A stretch of 64,000 nucleotides of DNA from an archaeon (GTDB taxonomy: Archaea > Nanobdellota > Nanobdellia > SCGC-AAA011-G17 > GW2011-AR17): assembly GCA_018656555.1 (NCBI GenBank), contig JABHZQ010000024.1, positions 1 through 64,000 on the forward strand. Reading direction: 5' to 3'. The translations under genes and the position numbers were made by a program. Positions 21,351 to 29,114 of this stretch are shown here, piece after piece (the stretch's first letter is position 1; every line of letters starts with the position of its first letter). Under the pieces are notes generated by a model that was not told the origin of the DNA, did not search any database, and worked only from the letters and a program-made list of their open reading frames with translations.

Positions 21351-22076
21351 AGGTCTTAATACTAATTTATTTCCATAATCTCTTAAACTATCAAGAGTAT
21401 CATTCACAACAATAGCAATAACATCCTCTTCTTTACCCTCTTTCAAACTAAAACCATATCTATACTTATTTAATTCACTTATATCAACATCATTTTCTTT
21501 TATCAAGAGTAAATTACAACCTCTTTTCATTAGTTTTAAACCAGCATCAATTGAAGTTTCATCCTGTAATAAAAGCCCCACTCTTCCTTGGATTCCAACT
21601 GGTAAACCTCCCAAGCCCTTCTCTTTATTATTATACATATAAGCAGTTTTATGAAATATCTCAATAAAAATAGTACAGTTTGGTTTTGTTAGATTAACCT
21701 TAGCTCCATTGTTATCAACAACATAAGCCCCTAATTCTCTTTCAATCTCAGGAGAGGTCATAAATATCTTTTCACCTCTCTTACAAGAAACCCTAAAACT
21801 TCCTTCAGTATACAAGTTTAAAGCAACCTCTTTCATTTTATCTAAGTTTAATTCTACTTCTTGAACATTAGAAAAAGAAACAATACCAAAAACATAAGCC
21901 AATTCCTTACATTCTTTATCACAATCAATTAAAATCCTGCCCCTATACCTAGTAACTGTTCTAAAAGGAACATTATTCTTTTTCAAGCAATCCTTGATAT
22001 TATGCTGTAATTTCTTCTCAAAGAGACCTCTATTACCTCCTTTCAAAGCAATTTCTCCATATTTGACAATTATCAT
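21342..22076 (-). CDS. ThiI-like THUMP protein with lost PP-loop motif
   Basis: Residues 1-165 follow the N-terminal ferredoxin-like plus THUMP layout of the tRNA 4-thiouridine synthase ThiI, including the VKYGEIALKGGNR start and the GLGGLPVGIQGRV segment. In ThiI this is followed by the ATP-binding SGGxDS PP-loop; here the aligned position (171-176) reads QDETSI, while the following LMKRGC still matches. The protein stops at 244 aa, well short of the roughly 380-480 aa of ThiI, so most of the sulfur-transfer domain is reduced. It may bind tRNA but should not adenylate it by the known mechanism. It could be an adaptor or a decaying gene; the intact frame argues for function. Confidence 0.78.
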   Translation of the reverse strand: MIIVKYGEIALKGGNRGLFEKKLQHNIKDCLKKNNVPFRTVTRYRGRILIDCDKECKELAYVFGIVSFSNVQEVELNLDKMKEVALNLYTEGSFRVSCKRGEKIFMTSPEIERELGAYVVDNNGAKVNLTKPNCTIFIEIFHKTAYMYNNKEKGLGGLPVGIQGRVGLLLQDETSIDAGLKLMKRGCNLLLIKENDVDISELNKYRYGFSLKEGKEEDVIAIVVNDTLDSLRDYGNKLVLRPLI

Positions 22077-22099
22077 AGTAAGAAAAAGTAAAGTTCTGT

Positions 22100-23104
22100 T
22101 TATATTATTTCTGTTTCAATCTCATCAAGCTCACAAAAATTAGTAGTAAAGTTATAAGCACCAGCATTCAGGAACACAAGTTTGTCCCCAATTTTAGGAT
22201 TCTCCAAATAAACCTTATACCTAAACAAATCCATAGAACAAGGTGTAACGCCCTTAATCACATAAGCCTCACCTTTTCCTTCCCCTTCAACTAATAATTT
22301 AACAGGAACAACCAAGGCATCTAGATCAGAATTATACACTGAAGCATTAACAATAATGTTATTCTCATGAATACCAATTATATTGGTTTCTAATTTAATG
22401 GCTGGAGCAGAAATAAACCTTCCTGGTTCAATAATTAACTTACATTTCAATTCCTCTTTCAACTCTTTAATCTTATTCAAAATAACATCAATAACTTTTA
22501 CATTGGTATTAGCATACTCTGAAGGTAAACCCCCACCTATATTCAAATACTCAATACTATCTAACACTTCTTCTTTCAACATATACCTCATCTCATAAGC
22601 AAGATTCCACTCAGCCATATTCTGTGTTTTTCTATGGAAATGAACTCCTAATTTCAAATTGGGGTTATCTTTTAACTCCATCACTCTTTTGTTAATCACA
22701 TCAGAACCCATACCAAACACAAAATACCTCTCAGTACGCAGAGTATTCTCTTTTAATTTTAATCTTAAAAATAAATTAATTTTTATATCCTTACCTTCTA
22801 AATAACCTAACAAAATATCTAAATCAGATTCATTATCAACAACAAAGAATTTTATTCCTAGATCTAACAATTTCTTAATCTCTTCTTCATTCCAAGCTTG
22901 AGCTAAAAATAACACTCTAGATTTATCCTTAATGTGCTTCAATTCATTAACAAAGTGGATACTAAACATAGAATTGGTATTCTCTTCTAATATCTTAGTA
23001 ACTAAAGGATTAGTCTTAGAGCTGTAAGAAACAATACCTAAATCTTTTATTTTATTATACTGCTCAATTACTTTTGATTTTGACAACAAAAACCTTGGTT
23101 TCAT
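22100..23104 (-). CDS. Fold-type III PLP-dependent decarboxylase (ornithine/arginine/DAP decarboxylase superfamily)
   Basis: A 334-aa alanine-racemase-fold decarboxylase. Visible motifs: the PLP lysine at K30 in SYSSKTNP, HFHR at the usual H-x-G position, IGGGLP, the phosphate-binding EPGRF and the active-site CSMDLF (CxxxD) near the C terminus. It is shorter than typical ornithine or DAP decarboxylases (380-420 aa), closer to short polyamine-type enzymes. The start overlaps the stop of deoxyhypusine synthase by 4 nt, so the two are co-translated. Since that enzyme uses spermidine, this enzyme probably acts in polyamine synthesis (ornithine, arginine or carboxyspermidine type). The substrate cannot be read from the sequence. 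Confidence 0.85.
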   Translation of the reverse strand: MKPRFLLSKSKVIEQYNKIKDLGIVSYSSKTNPLVTKILEENTNSMFSIHFVNELKHIKDKSRVLFLAQAWNEEEIKKLLDLGIKFFVVDNESDLDILLGYLEGKDIKINLFLRLKLKENTLRTERYFVFGMGSDVINKRVMELKDNPNLKLGVHFHRKTQNMAEWNLAYEMRYMLKEEVLDSIEYLNIGGGLPSEYANTNVKVIDVILNKIKELKEELKCKLIIEPGRFISAPAIKLETNIIGIHENNIIVNASVYNSDLDALVVPVKLLVEGEGKGEAYVIKGVTPCSMDLFRYKVYLENPKIGDKLVFLNAGAYNFTTNFCELDEIETEII

Positions 23105-24033
23105 AATAATCCTTCCTCATCTAGTTCTTCTAAAGCATTAATCATAGCTAAAGGAAAAGTAAAAGTAACATCTCCAATAACTGTAGCAATATCTGAGTCA
23201 TCCTTAACCTTTCCCCAAGACTTTGCTTCATTTGTAGTAGCTCCACTCATACTTCCTGATGTTTTGTGGGCAGTAGTCATGTAAACGGCGTACTCTGCAC
23301 CACCATTCAATAAAGTACAGAGGATTGCATGATGCTTTGAAATACTTCCACCTAAAGCAATAACTCCTTTTTTCTCATCATGAGAAGTACATAATAATAT
23401 TTTCCCAAAGTCTTGAACAACATCAACTATAAAGTCAGGATGATTCTGTTGAAATAAATACAAATGGAACCCAAAAGCACCATCTGTAATAGCTGGACAA
23501 AATATTGGCACATCCTTTCTAGCTGCTTGGTATAAAATAGAATCTTCATCTTCAAGCATTAATCCAATCTCTTTAAACAAATCAGAACAAGTCCATCTTT
23601 TCTTCTTTAGGTACAATTTATGTAAAATCGGATTAATATAATCTTCAAAATTCATATAAGCCTCAGTATTAATATACAAATTACCTACCCTATTAACACC
23701 TTGCTCATGTAATTCTACATCATCTGCTTCAAATTTACCAATTTCAAACTTTTCACCAATACCTTTCATTATATCCTCTTCCAAACCACCAACAGTTGTA
23801 ACAATAACATCTGCCATCCCCAATTTAATAATCTGAGCAAAGAAACCTCTTAACCCAGAAGTAACCATGTTTGAGGTAAATGTAAGAAATACCTTGGCAT
23901 TATTTTTCTTCATCTTCACAATAACTTCAGAAGCACGACTTAACTCAATACTTTGGAATCCTAGATGCTTAAAGCTTCCAACCATTTCCTTTACAGTTAT
24001 ACCTTTTTTCCATTTAAAATCTTGAACTTTCAT
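23101..24033 (-). CDS. dhs: Deoxyhypusine synthase
   Basis: Transfers the aminobutyl group of spermidine to one lysine of archaeal/eukaryotic initiation factor 5A, using NAD. The 310-aa protein has the family's usual length. Visible signatures: TFTSNMVTSGLR near the N terminus, SKHH in the active-site region, and GSMSGATTNEAKSWGK, whose K275 is the catalytic lysine forming the enzyme-intermediate imine. The ATG is preceded by GGAGAC at good spacing. First gene of a two-gene unit with the PLP decarboxylase. The hydroxylase step is normally absent in archaea, and no aIF5A gene lies in this window. Confidence 0.95.
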   Translation of the reverse strand: MKVQDFKWKKGITVKEMVGSFKHLGFQSIELSRASEVIVKMKKNNAKVFLTFTSNMVTSGLRGFFAQIIKLGMADVIVTTVGGLEEDIMKGIGEKFEIGKFEADDVELHEQGVNRVGNLYINTEAYMNFEDYINPILHKLYLKKKRWTCSDLFKEIGLMLEDEDSILYQAARKDVPIFCPAITDGAFGFHLYLFQQNHPDFIVDVVQDFGKILLCTSHDEKKGVIALGGSISKHHAILCTLLNGGAEYAVYMTTAHKTSGSMSGATTNEAKSWGKVKDDSDIATVIGDVTFTFPLAMINALEELDEEGLL

Positions 24034-24147
24034 TTTAGTCTCCTTACTAATATAATCAAAGAAATTCTAACTTCCGGACTTTCTAACTGAATCCATAACA
24101 AGCAAAAACTAGACTCTCTTTAAAAATCTTGTGGTTATAATAAAAAA

Positions 24148-24156
24148 TTATATAAA
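24148..24156 (+). promoter_or_regulatory. TATA box of nrdJ
   Basis: TTATATAAA lies about 33-42 nt before the nrdJ ATG, which puts the expected start of transcription some 10 nt before the ATG. The 156-nt gap between dhs and nrdJ serves both divergent genes. Confidence 0.6.
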
Positions 24157-24189
24157 CCTTCTAATCCTAGCTAACTCTGTGGGGTAAAC

Positions 24190-26235
24190 ATGTTCTCTAA
24201 AATTAAGAAAAGAAGTGGTAGAATTGTAAGATTTCAAAGAAGTAAAGTAAAAGATTCTATTCTTAAGGCTATGAAGGACATAGACCATGTTGATGCACAT
24301 ACAGCAGAGGAAGTAACAAAAGAGATTATAAGAAGATTAAATGCAAAATTTGAGAAGATAACACCCACTGTAGAAGACATACAAGATATAGTGGAAGATG
24401 CACTGATTTCTTATGATTTAGCTGACCTGGCTAAGGAATATATACTTTACAGGGCCCGGCACAAGGATCTTCAAGACATGAAGAGGTTAATTGGGATAAG
24501 AAAAGATGAGTTAGAGTTAACAGTTAATGCAATTACTGTTTTGGAAAAAAGGTATTTATTGAGAAATAAGAAAGGAGAAATAAAAGAGAGCCCGAAACAG
24601 ATGTTTCAAAGGGTTGCGAAGCATGCTGCTTCTATTGAAAAAGTAAAACTAAAGAAAAAATTCGAAAGTGAATTTTATGGAATAATGAGTAATTTGGAGT
24701 TCCTGCCGAATACCCCCTGTTTAGTAAACTCAAATACTAAATTAGGGCAATTAAGTGCTTGTTTTGTTCTGCCTATGGATGATTCAATAGAGAGCATATA
24801 TTCAACACTTAAAACATCTGCTTCAATCTTCCAATCTGGTGGGGGAGTGGGTTATTCATTCTCAAATCTTAGACCTAAAGGGAGTATTATAGAAAGTATA
24901 AACCGATTCTCTTCTGGTCCAGTATCATTTATGGAAATATTTGACAAGTCTTCAGAAGTAATAAAACAAGGTGGAATTAGAAGAGGAGCATCTCTTGGAG
25001 TTCTAAGAGTAGACCATCCAGATATTTTAGATTTTATAAGTTCAAAACCAAAATTAAAAAATTTTAACATTTCAGTAGCAGTAACTAATGATTTTATGAA
25101 TAAAGTAATAGCAAATGAATCTTACTATCTAACAGATCATAAAAATAAGAGAATTAGAAAAATAAGAGCAAGAGATGTATTTGAAATGATCTGCTCAAAT
25201 GCTTGGAGCAATGGAGATCCTGGATTAATCTTTATCGACGAAATAAACAAAAAAAATACCTTAAAAAAATTGGGTAGGATTAAAACAACAAACCCTTGTG
25301 GTGAAACCACTCTTCTAGACAATGAATCCTGTGTTCTTGGTTCTATAAACCTATCAAAAATGGTAAGAAATGGAAGAGTTGATTGGGTTAAATTAAACAA
25401 AACATCCAGGCTTGGAGTAAGATTCCTAGATAATTTAATTGATGCTAATAAATATCCTTCAAAAGAAATAGAAATAATCACAAAGGCAAATAGAAAAATA
25501 GGTTTAGGAGTAATGGGTTGGGCAGACATGTTAATAGAACTAGGAGTAAAATATGATTCTTATAATGCTTTAGAATTAGCAAAGAAAGTAATGAAATTTA
25601 TAAAAGAAAAAGCAGAAGATGAGTCAAAGAGAATAGGAAGAGAAAAAGGGGTGTTCAAAAACTACAAAAAATCAAACCTAAAAACTAGAAGAAGAAATGC
25701 TACATTATTTGCAATAGCACCAACAGGCAGTATAAGTTTAATTGCTAACTGTTCATCTGGTATAGAACCTTTATTCGGATTATCCTATGTAAGAAACACT
25801 TTACAAACCAAGCTCTTTGAAGTTAATGAATCATTTAAACAACAATTAAGATTCTATGGATTATATTCAAAAGATTTAATTCTAAATGTAGCAAAACAAG
25901 GGTCAATAAAGAAAATTGATCTACCAAGAGAACTAAAATCTCTATATGTTACTGCATTTGATATCAAACCCGAATGGCATGTAAAAATGCAATCAACTTT
26001 CCAAAAATATGTTGATAATTCAGTATCCAAAACAGTAAACTTACCTAAAAATGCAACTGTCGAGGATATTAAAAAAATATTTGTTCAGGCTTATAGATTA
26101 AAATGTAAAGGGATTACTCTATACCGATATGGAAGTCAGGATAAACAAGTACTTTATTTAGGAGAAAAAAAGGAACCCACTAAAGTTTGTAGCGAATATA
26201 GTGGGGGATGTTTAATTAGAAATTGTAATTTTTGA
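24190..26235 (+). CDS. nrdJ: Adenosylcobalamin-dependent (class II) ribonucleotide reductase
   Basis: Reduces ribonucleotides to deoxyribonucleotides without oxygen, using B12 to make the thiyl radical. Residues 1-90 form an ATP-cone (allosteric) domain. The catalytic barrel shows LPNTPCL, the redox cysteine in LSACFVL, the FQSGGGVGYSFS substrate loop, GGIRRGASLG and NPCGE with the catalytic Cys/Glu, then APTGSIS. The C terminus has a short Cys cluster (VCSEYSGGCLIRNC), probably the mobile thiols that re-reduce the active site. At 681 aa it is compact but complete. It is followed after 13 nt by a tiny Cys/Lys peptide gene. The genome also carries a class III enzyme (54118-56940); no class I genes are seen. 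Confidence 0.93.
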   Translation: MFSKIKKRSGRIVRFQRSKVKDSILKAMKDIDHVDAHTAEEVTKEIIRRLNAKFEKITPTVEDIQDIVEDALISYDLADLAKEYILYRARHKDLQDMKRLIGIRKDELELTVNAITVLEKRYLLRNKKGEIKESPKQMFQRVAKHAASIEKVKLKKKFESEFYGIMSNLEFLPNTPCLVNSNTKLGQLSACFVLPMDDSIESIYSTLKTSASIFQSGGGVGYSFSNLRPKGSIIESINRFSSGPVSFMEIFDKSSEVIKQGGIRRGASLGVLRVDHPDILDFISSKPKLKNFNISVAVTNDFMNKVIANESYYLTDHKNKRIRKIRARDVFEMICSNAWSNGDPGLIFIDEINKKNTLKKLGRIKTTNPCGETTLLDNESCVLGSINLSKMVRNGRVDWVKLNKTSRLGVRFLDNLIDANKYPSKEIEIITKANRKIGLGVMGWADMLIELGVKYDSYNALELAKKVMKFIKEKAEDESKRIGREKGVFKNYKKSNLKTRRRNATLFAIAPTGSISLIANCSSGIEPLFGLSYVRNTLQTKLFEVNESFKQQLRFYGLYSKDLILNVAKQGSIKKIDLPRELKSLYVTAFDIKPEWHVKMQSTFQKYVDNSVSKTVNLPKNATVEDIKKIFVQAYRLKCKGITLYRYGSQDKQVLYLGEKKEPTKVCSEYSGGCLIRNCNF

Positions 26236-26248
26236 GGAGGTGATTCAA

Positions 26249-26314
26249 ATGCCATGTGGATGCTGTTCAACTAAAAAAACTAAAAAAAAGGTTGTAAAGA
26301 AAAAAAAGAAATAA
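26249..26314 (+). CDS. 21-aa Cys/Lys peptide behind perfect Shine-Dalgarno
   Basis: The frame encodes MPCGCCSTKKTK followed by a Lys-rich tail, 21 aa. GGAGGTGAT at 26236-26244 is a 9-base perfect match to the archaeal anti-Shine-Dalgarno, 4 nt before the ATG and the strongest ribosome binding site noticed in the window. It sits 13 nt after the nrdJ stop, so it is almost surely co-transcribed. The CxCC cluster could bind metal or act as a thiol pair; the tail could bind nucleic acid. Both are inference. No known family recognised. Confidence 0.6.
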   Translation: MPCGCCSTKKTKKKVVKKKKK

Positions 26315-26315
26315 A

Positions 26316-26576
26316 CTATCTTTTTCTTTTCTTAATTTTATTCTTATAAATATTATAAAACCCATAAATTGCAATAAAAAACCATATAATATTAATAACC
26401 AAAGAAGGATAAGCTTTGTTAAAAAATAAGTTTATAGCAAGTAAAACAGCCCCTATTAAATTCATTCCCTGATATATTCTAGATCTACTTGTTAAATCAT
26501 GGTGAGTTAATAGAAAGAATGCTGCAAGAATCAAAATTGCTCCAATCCAACCAAGGATTTCTATGACGAGAACCAT
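26316..26576 (-). CDS. Small three-TM membrane protein, CBU_0592-like
   Basis: An 86-aa protein with three hydrophobic helices (about residues 3-22, 37-52, 57-77) and a basic C-terminal tail. The WIGAILILAAFFLLT start and the central YQGMNLIGAVLLAIN pattern resemble the small CBU_0592-type membrane family, whose function is unknown. It ends 1 nt from the convergent 21-aa peptide gene. Together with the Lys-rich gene upstream it may form a short minus-strand unit. Confidence 0.65.
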   Translation of the reverse strand: MVLVIEILGWIGAILILAAFFLLTHHDLTSRSRIYQGMNLIGAVLLAINLFFNKAYPSLVINIIWFFIAIYGFYNIYKNKIKKRKR

Positions 26577-26604
26577 TTAAAATAATAAAAAATAAGAAAA
26601 AGAT

Positions 26605-26994
26605 TTATCTTTTCTTCTTCTTAGCAACTTTTTTCTTTTTGGCTTTTTTCTTCACTTTCTTCTTAACTGCTTTTTTCTTCACTTTCTTTTTCACTACTTT
26701 CTTTTTCACTTTTCTTTTCACTGCTTTTTTCTTCACTTTCTTCTTCTTAGCCTTTTTCTTCCGCTTTCGACCGCCTCTAGCCATCTTAGCTTCACAAACA
26801 TCACCTTTTTTGTCGATGTAATATAAGCATCCTTCTTTTCTTTTAATGCCTGATTTGTATACGACTTGTTGTTTGAAAGATCCTTTCATTCCAGGTCTTT
26901 TCATTTTTACCCTAGCTACATTTCCTTTCTTATCTAGAAAGTATAAATAACCAGGCTCTCTTTTTATTCCGCATTTGCATACTACTTTTGCCAT
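26605..26994 (-). CDS. Duplicated 30-aa motif protein with long Lys tail
   Basis: A 129-aa protein. Residues about 4-30 (VCKCGIKREPGYLYFLDKKG) and 41-70 (VYKSGIKRKEGCLYYIDKKG) are two copies of one motif, in which cysteines of the first copy are partly replaced in the second. The C-terminal 55 residues are nearly all Lys with Val/Ala, like histone H1 or HMG tails. An ATG at 26994 was chosen over the TTG one codon earlier because GAGGTGA sits at the proper distance. Probably binds nucleic acids; function not known. Confidence 0.72.
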   Translation of the reverse strand: MAKVVCKCGIKREPGYLYFLDKKGNVARVKMKRPGMKGSFKQQVVYKSGIKRKEGCLYYIDKKGDVCEAKMARGGRKRKKKAKKKKVKKKAVKRKVKKKVVKKKVKKKAVKKKVKKKAKKKKVAKKKKR

Positions 26995-27073
26995 CAAAAT
27001 TCACCTCATAGGTTTGATATTGTTTTATGTGTCTAATAAGTTTATAAACTTTATGTTTTCTCGTCGAGATAGC

Positions 27074-27082
27074 TTTATATAT
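27074..27082 (+). promoter_or_regulatory. TATA box of lgt
   Basis: TTTATATAT lies 22-31 nt before the lgt ATG, a spacing that predicts a leaderless transcript; no Shine-Dalgarno is seen before the ATG. Confidence 0.6.
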
Positions 27083-27104
27083 TCTTTAGTATTCCATAGT
27101 AGTT

Positions 27105-27869
27105 ATGTGGATTCACAATCTCAATCCAGTACTACTTGATCTGGGACCTTTGGAAATTAGGTACTATGGTTTGGTCTATGTTCTTGGATTTCTATTTGCT
27201 TTATGGTGGCTAACTAGATATAGAGATAAAATTGGATTCACAAAGGATCAAGTCTATGATCTTATTTTCTACTTAATTGTAGGTGGGGTAGTTGGTGCAA
27301 GACTATTCCATATCATCTTCTGGGAGCCTTCTTATTACTTGGCTAACCCTCTAAAAATACTCTTCTTTTGGGAAGGGGGGATGGCTTTCCATGGAGGGAT
27401 AGTTGGGGGATTAATAGCTGCCTGGTTCTATAAGAAGAAAAAGGATTTCAATTTGTGGAAAGTAGCTGATCTATTGTCAATACCTATGGCTTTGGTATTC
27501 GCTCTAGGTAGGATAGCTAATTTTATCAATGGTGAATTACCTGGAACAATAACAAATCTCTCTTGGTGTGTAGACTTTGGTGATGGTCAATGTAGACACC
27601 CAGTACAAATCTATGCTACAATTAAGAGGTTGTTGATAGCTGGAGTTTTAGTTTTACTCTCAAGAAAGAAACACAAAGATGGATTCTTATTCTTCATAAT
27701 GATCACTCTTCTAGGTATTGGAAGATTCTTTATAGACTTCTTAAGAGAGGACATATTATACTTAGGATTAAGCATGGGTCAATGGACTTCTCTAGTTATG
27801 TTCTTAGTTGGATTAGGAATATTACTAAAATGGTATAGAAAAGATATTAAAAAAATAATTAAAGTTTAG
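27105..27869 (+). CDS. lgt: Prolipoprotein diacylglyceryl transferase
   Basis: Bacterial Lgt transfers a diacylglyceryl group to the lipobox cysteine of secreted lipoproteins. The 254-aa protein has about seven TM helices and the family signatures: the conserved Tyr in GPLEIRYYGL near the N terminus, MAFHGGIVGG, and LGRIANFINGELPG (the Lgt GRxxNFxNxE signature). The length matches bacterial Lgt. In an archaeon the lipid donor would be archaeol-based unless host lipids are used; this is inference. A lipobox-bearing nuclease is encoded at 42536-42949. The 3' end overlaps a convergent gene by 11 nt. Confidence 0.93.
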   Translation: MWIHNLNPVLLDLGPLEIRYYGLVYVLGFLFALWWLTRYRDKIGFTKDQVYDLIFYLIVGGVVGARLFHIIFWEPSYYLANPLKILFFWEGGMAFHGGIVGGLIAAWFYKKKKDFNLWKVADLLSIPMALVFALGRIANFINGELPGTITNLSWCVDFGDGQCRHPVQIYATIKRLLIAGVLVLLSRKKHKDGFLFFIMITLLGIGRFFIDFLREDILYLGLSMGQWTSLVMFLVGLGILLKWYRKDIKKIIKV

Positions 27870-28245
27870 GGTTTCTAGCTTTTGCAACTGCAAGATACCA
27901 ATCTCCAATATTACCACTATAATCTTCTACTGCAAAGAATTCTTGTCTATCTCCAAATACCATATCAGTTGGTGCTTTAAATGATATACTAGATCCTCTT
28001 ACATCTGCTCCATTTATCAAGAGAAGATGATCTGCAAGTGCCTCTAAATCAGTTTCAGCACGAAGTACATCAAATTTTCTATTCACTCTATCCGGTCTTC
28101 CACTTGCACAATTAGGTAATATCGCTTCTGAAACTCCTATAAGTCCATAAAGATGCTGGTCTTGTGTATGGTCACCAGCTATCAAACTCAATTCTCCATC
28201 CTGAGTATCATACATTCTTAAATCTACTAAATGATAATTTGCCAT
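27859..28245 (-). CDS. Unknown 128-aa protein
   Basis: The frame is open further upstream, but the ATG at 28245 (MANYHLVDLRMYD) was chosen because a CATATAAATA box lies about 15-24 nt before it, giving a leaderless start; the longer version would run through the divergent gene at 28322. No signal peptide or TM segment. The protein is Asp/Arg-rich and unusually poor in Lys (4 residues) for this genome. No family recognised. Confidence 0.65.
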   Translation of the reverse strand: MANYHLVDLRMYDTQDGELSLIAGDHTQDQHLYGLIGVSEAILPNCASGRPDRVNRKFDVLRAETDLEALADHLLLINGADVRGSSISFKAPTDMVFGDRQEFFAVEDYSGNIGDWYLAVAKARNPKL

Positions 28246-28321
28246 CTTAAGAGAGGTATTTATATGGTAATATCTAAGAATTTGGGAAAACTTTTTAAAT
28301 GAATAATTCTCAAAAACACAG

Positions 28322-28699
28322 ATGATAAATTGCGATAGTTGTAATGGAGAATGCTGTAGAGATGTTACAGTAGAGCTAGATGAGCCAGAAGACATGGAGG
28401 ATTGGCAAGACATCAGATGGATGGTTGCCCATGAGAATGTTTCAGTCTATCTTGATGATGAAGGAGATTGGGTTGTTGAATTTAGAACCCCTTGTTCAAA
28501 ATTAGACAAAGATAACAAATGCACAATGTATGGAGTTAGACCTACAATGTGTAGAAATCATGAATTAGATTCTTGTGTTAAAAATGGAGAAGGTGATCTT
28601 CATAAAGTTAGGTTTGATACTATAGAAGAAATAGATGAATATATAGAAAAAGTAGCAAAACCTAAAATGGATTACGAAGCTTCTAAGAAATCCCAGTAG
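28322..28699 (+). CDS. YkgJ-type CxxCxxxCC metal-chelating protein
   Basis: A 125-aa protein with the pattern of the YkgJ/CxxCxxCC zinc- or iron-chelating family: CDSCNGECC at the N terminus, a middle CSKLDKDNKC, then YGVRPTMCRNHELDSC. The conserved RPxxCR is clear. Members are small soluble proteins thought to hold a metal or Fe-S centre; the substrate is not known. TTTTTAAAT at 28292-28300 predicts a leaderless mRNA. Its last 17 nt overlap the convergent dut gene. Confidence 0.85.
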   Translation: MINCDSCNGECCRDVTVELDEPEDMEDWQDIRWMVAHENVSVYLDDEGDWVVEFRTPCSKLDKDNKCTMYGVRPTMCRNHELDSCVKNGEGDLHKVRFDTIEEIDEYIEKVAKPKMDYEASKKSQ

Positions 28700-29114
28700 A
28701 CCCTAAACCATTTTCATTTCTTTTTGTTTCACCTAAATCTTCTACTGGATCCCACTCTATTGTTTCATGTTTATTAACTAGTAATTGGGCAATTCTATCT
28801 CCTTTTTTTATTGCAAAAGATTCTTCTCCCCAATTAATTAAAATAACTTTGATCTCTCCCCTAAAATCAGAATCAATAGTTCCAACTCCATTAACACAAC
28901 CAACCCCTTTTTTAAAAGCATGTCCAGATCTAGCTCTAACTTGTGCTTCATAACCTCTAGGAATTGCAAGTTTAATTCCAGTAGGAACTCCCTTAAACTT
29001 TCCAGGTTCTATAACACAATCCTCTCTAGATCTTAAATCCAAGGCAGCAGAACCATCTGTCTCATATCTAGGCAAAGGTAAATTCTTATCCACTTGAACA
29101 ACTTTAACTATCAT
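28683..29114 (-). CDS. dut: dUTP diphosphatase (dUTPase)
   Basis: Hydrolyses dUTP to dUMP, keeping uracil out of DNA and feeding dTMP synthesis. The 143-aa trimeric-type enzyme shows all five motifs: 1 DGSAALDLRS, 2 ARSGHA, 3 GTIDSDFRGEIKV, 4 GDRIAQLLV and 5 NENGLGSTG. The length fits the homotrimeric family. Its start overlaps the 3' end of the Rli1 gene by 11 nt, so the two form one minus-strand unit. Confidence 0.95.
   Translation of the reverse strand: MIVKVVQVDKNLPLPRYETDGSAALDLRSREDCVIEPGKFKGVPTGIKLAIPRGYEAQVRARSGHAFKKGVGCVNGVGTIDSDFRGEIKVILINWGEESFAIKKGDRIAQLLVNKHETIEWDPVEDLGETKRNENGLGSTGIS

Noticed and set aside
24060-24190. NrdR box before nrdJ
   Set aside because: Only a half-site (TTGTGG near 24129) was seen, with about 9 of 16 matches and no tandem partner.
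26639-26821. Phe-rich plus-strand frame opposite the Lys-tail gene
   Set aside because: Antisense of AAA/AAG runs only.
28246-28413. N-terminal extension of the 128-aa gene
   Set aside because: It is Ser-rich antisense of the YkgJ-type gene, and a TATA box lies between it and the chosen start.
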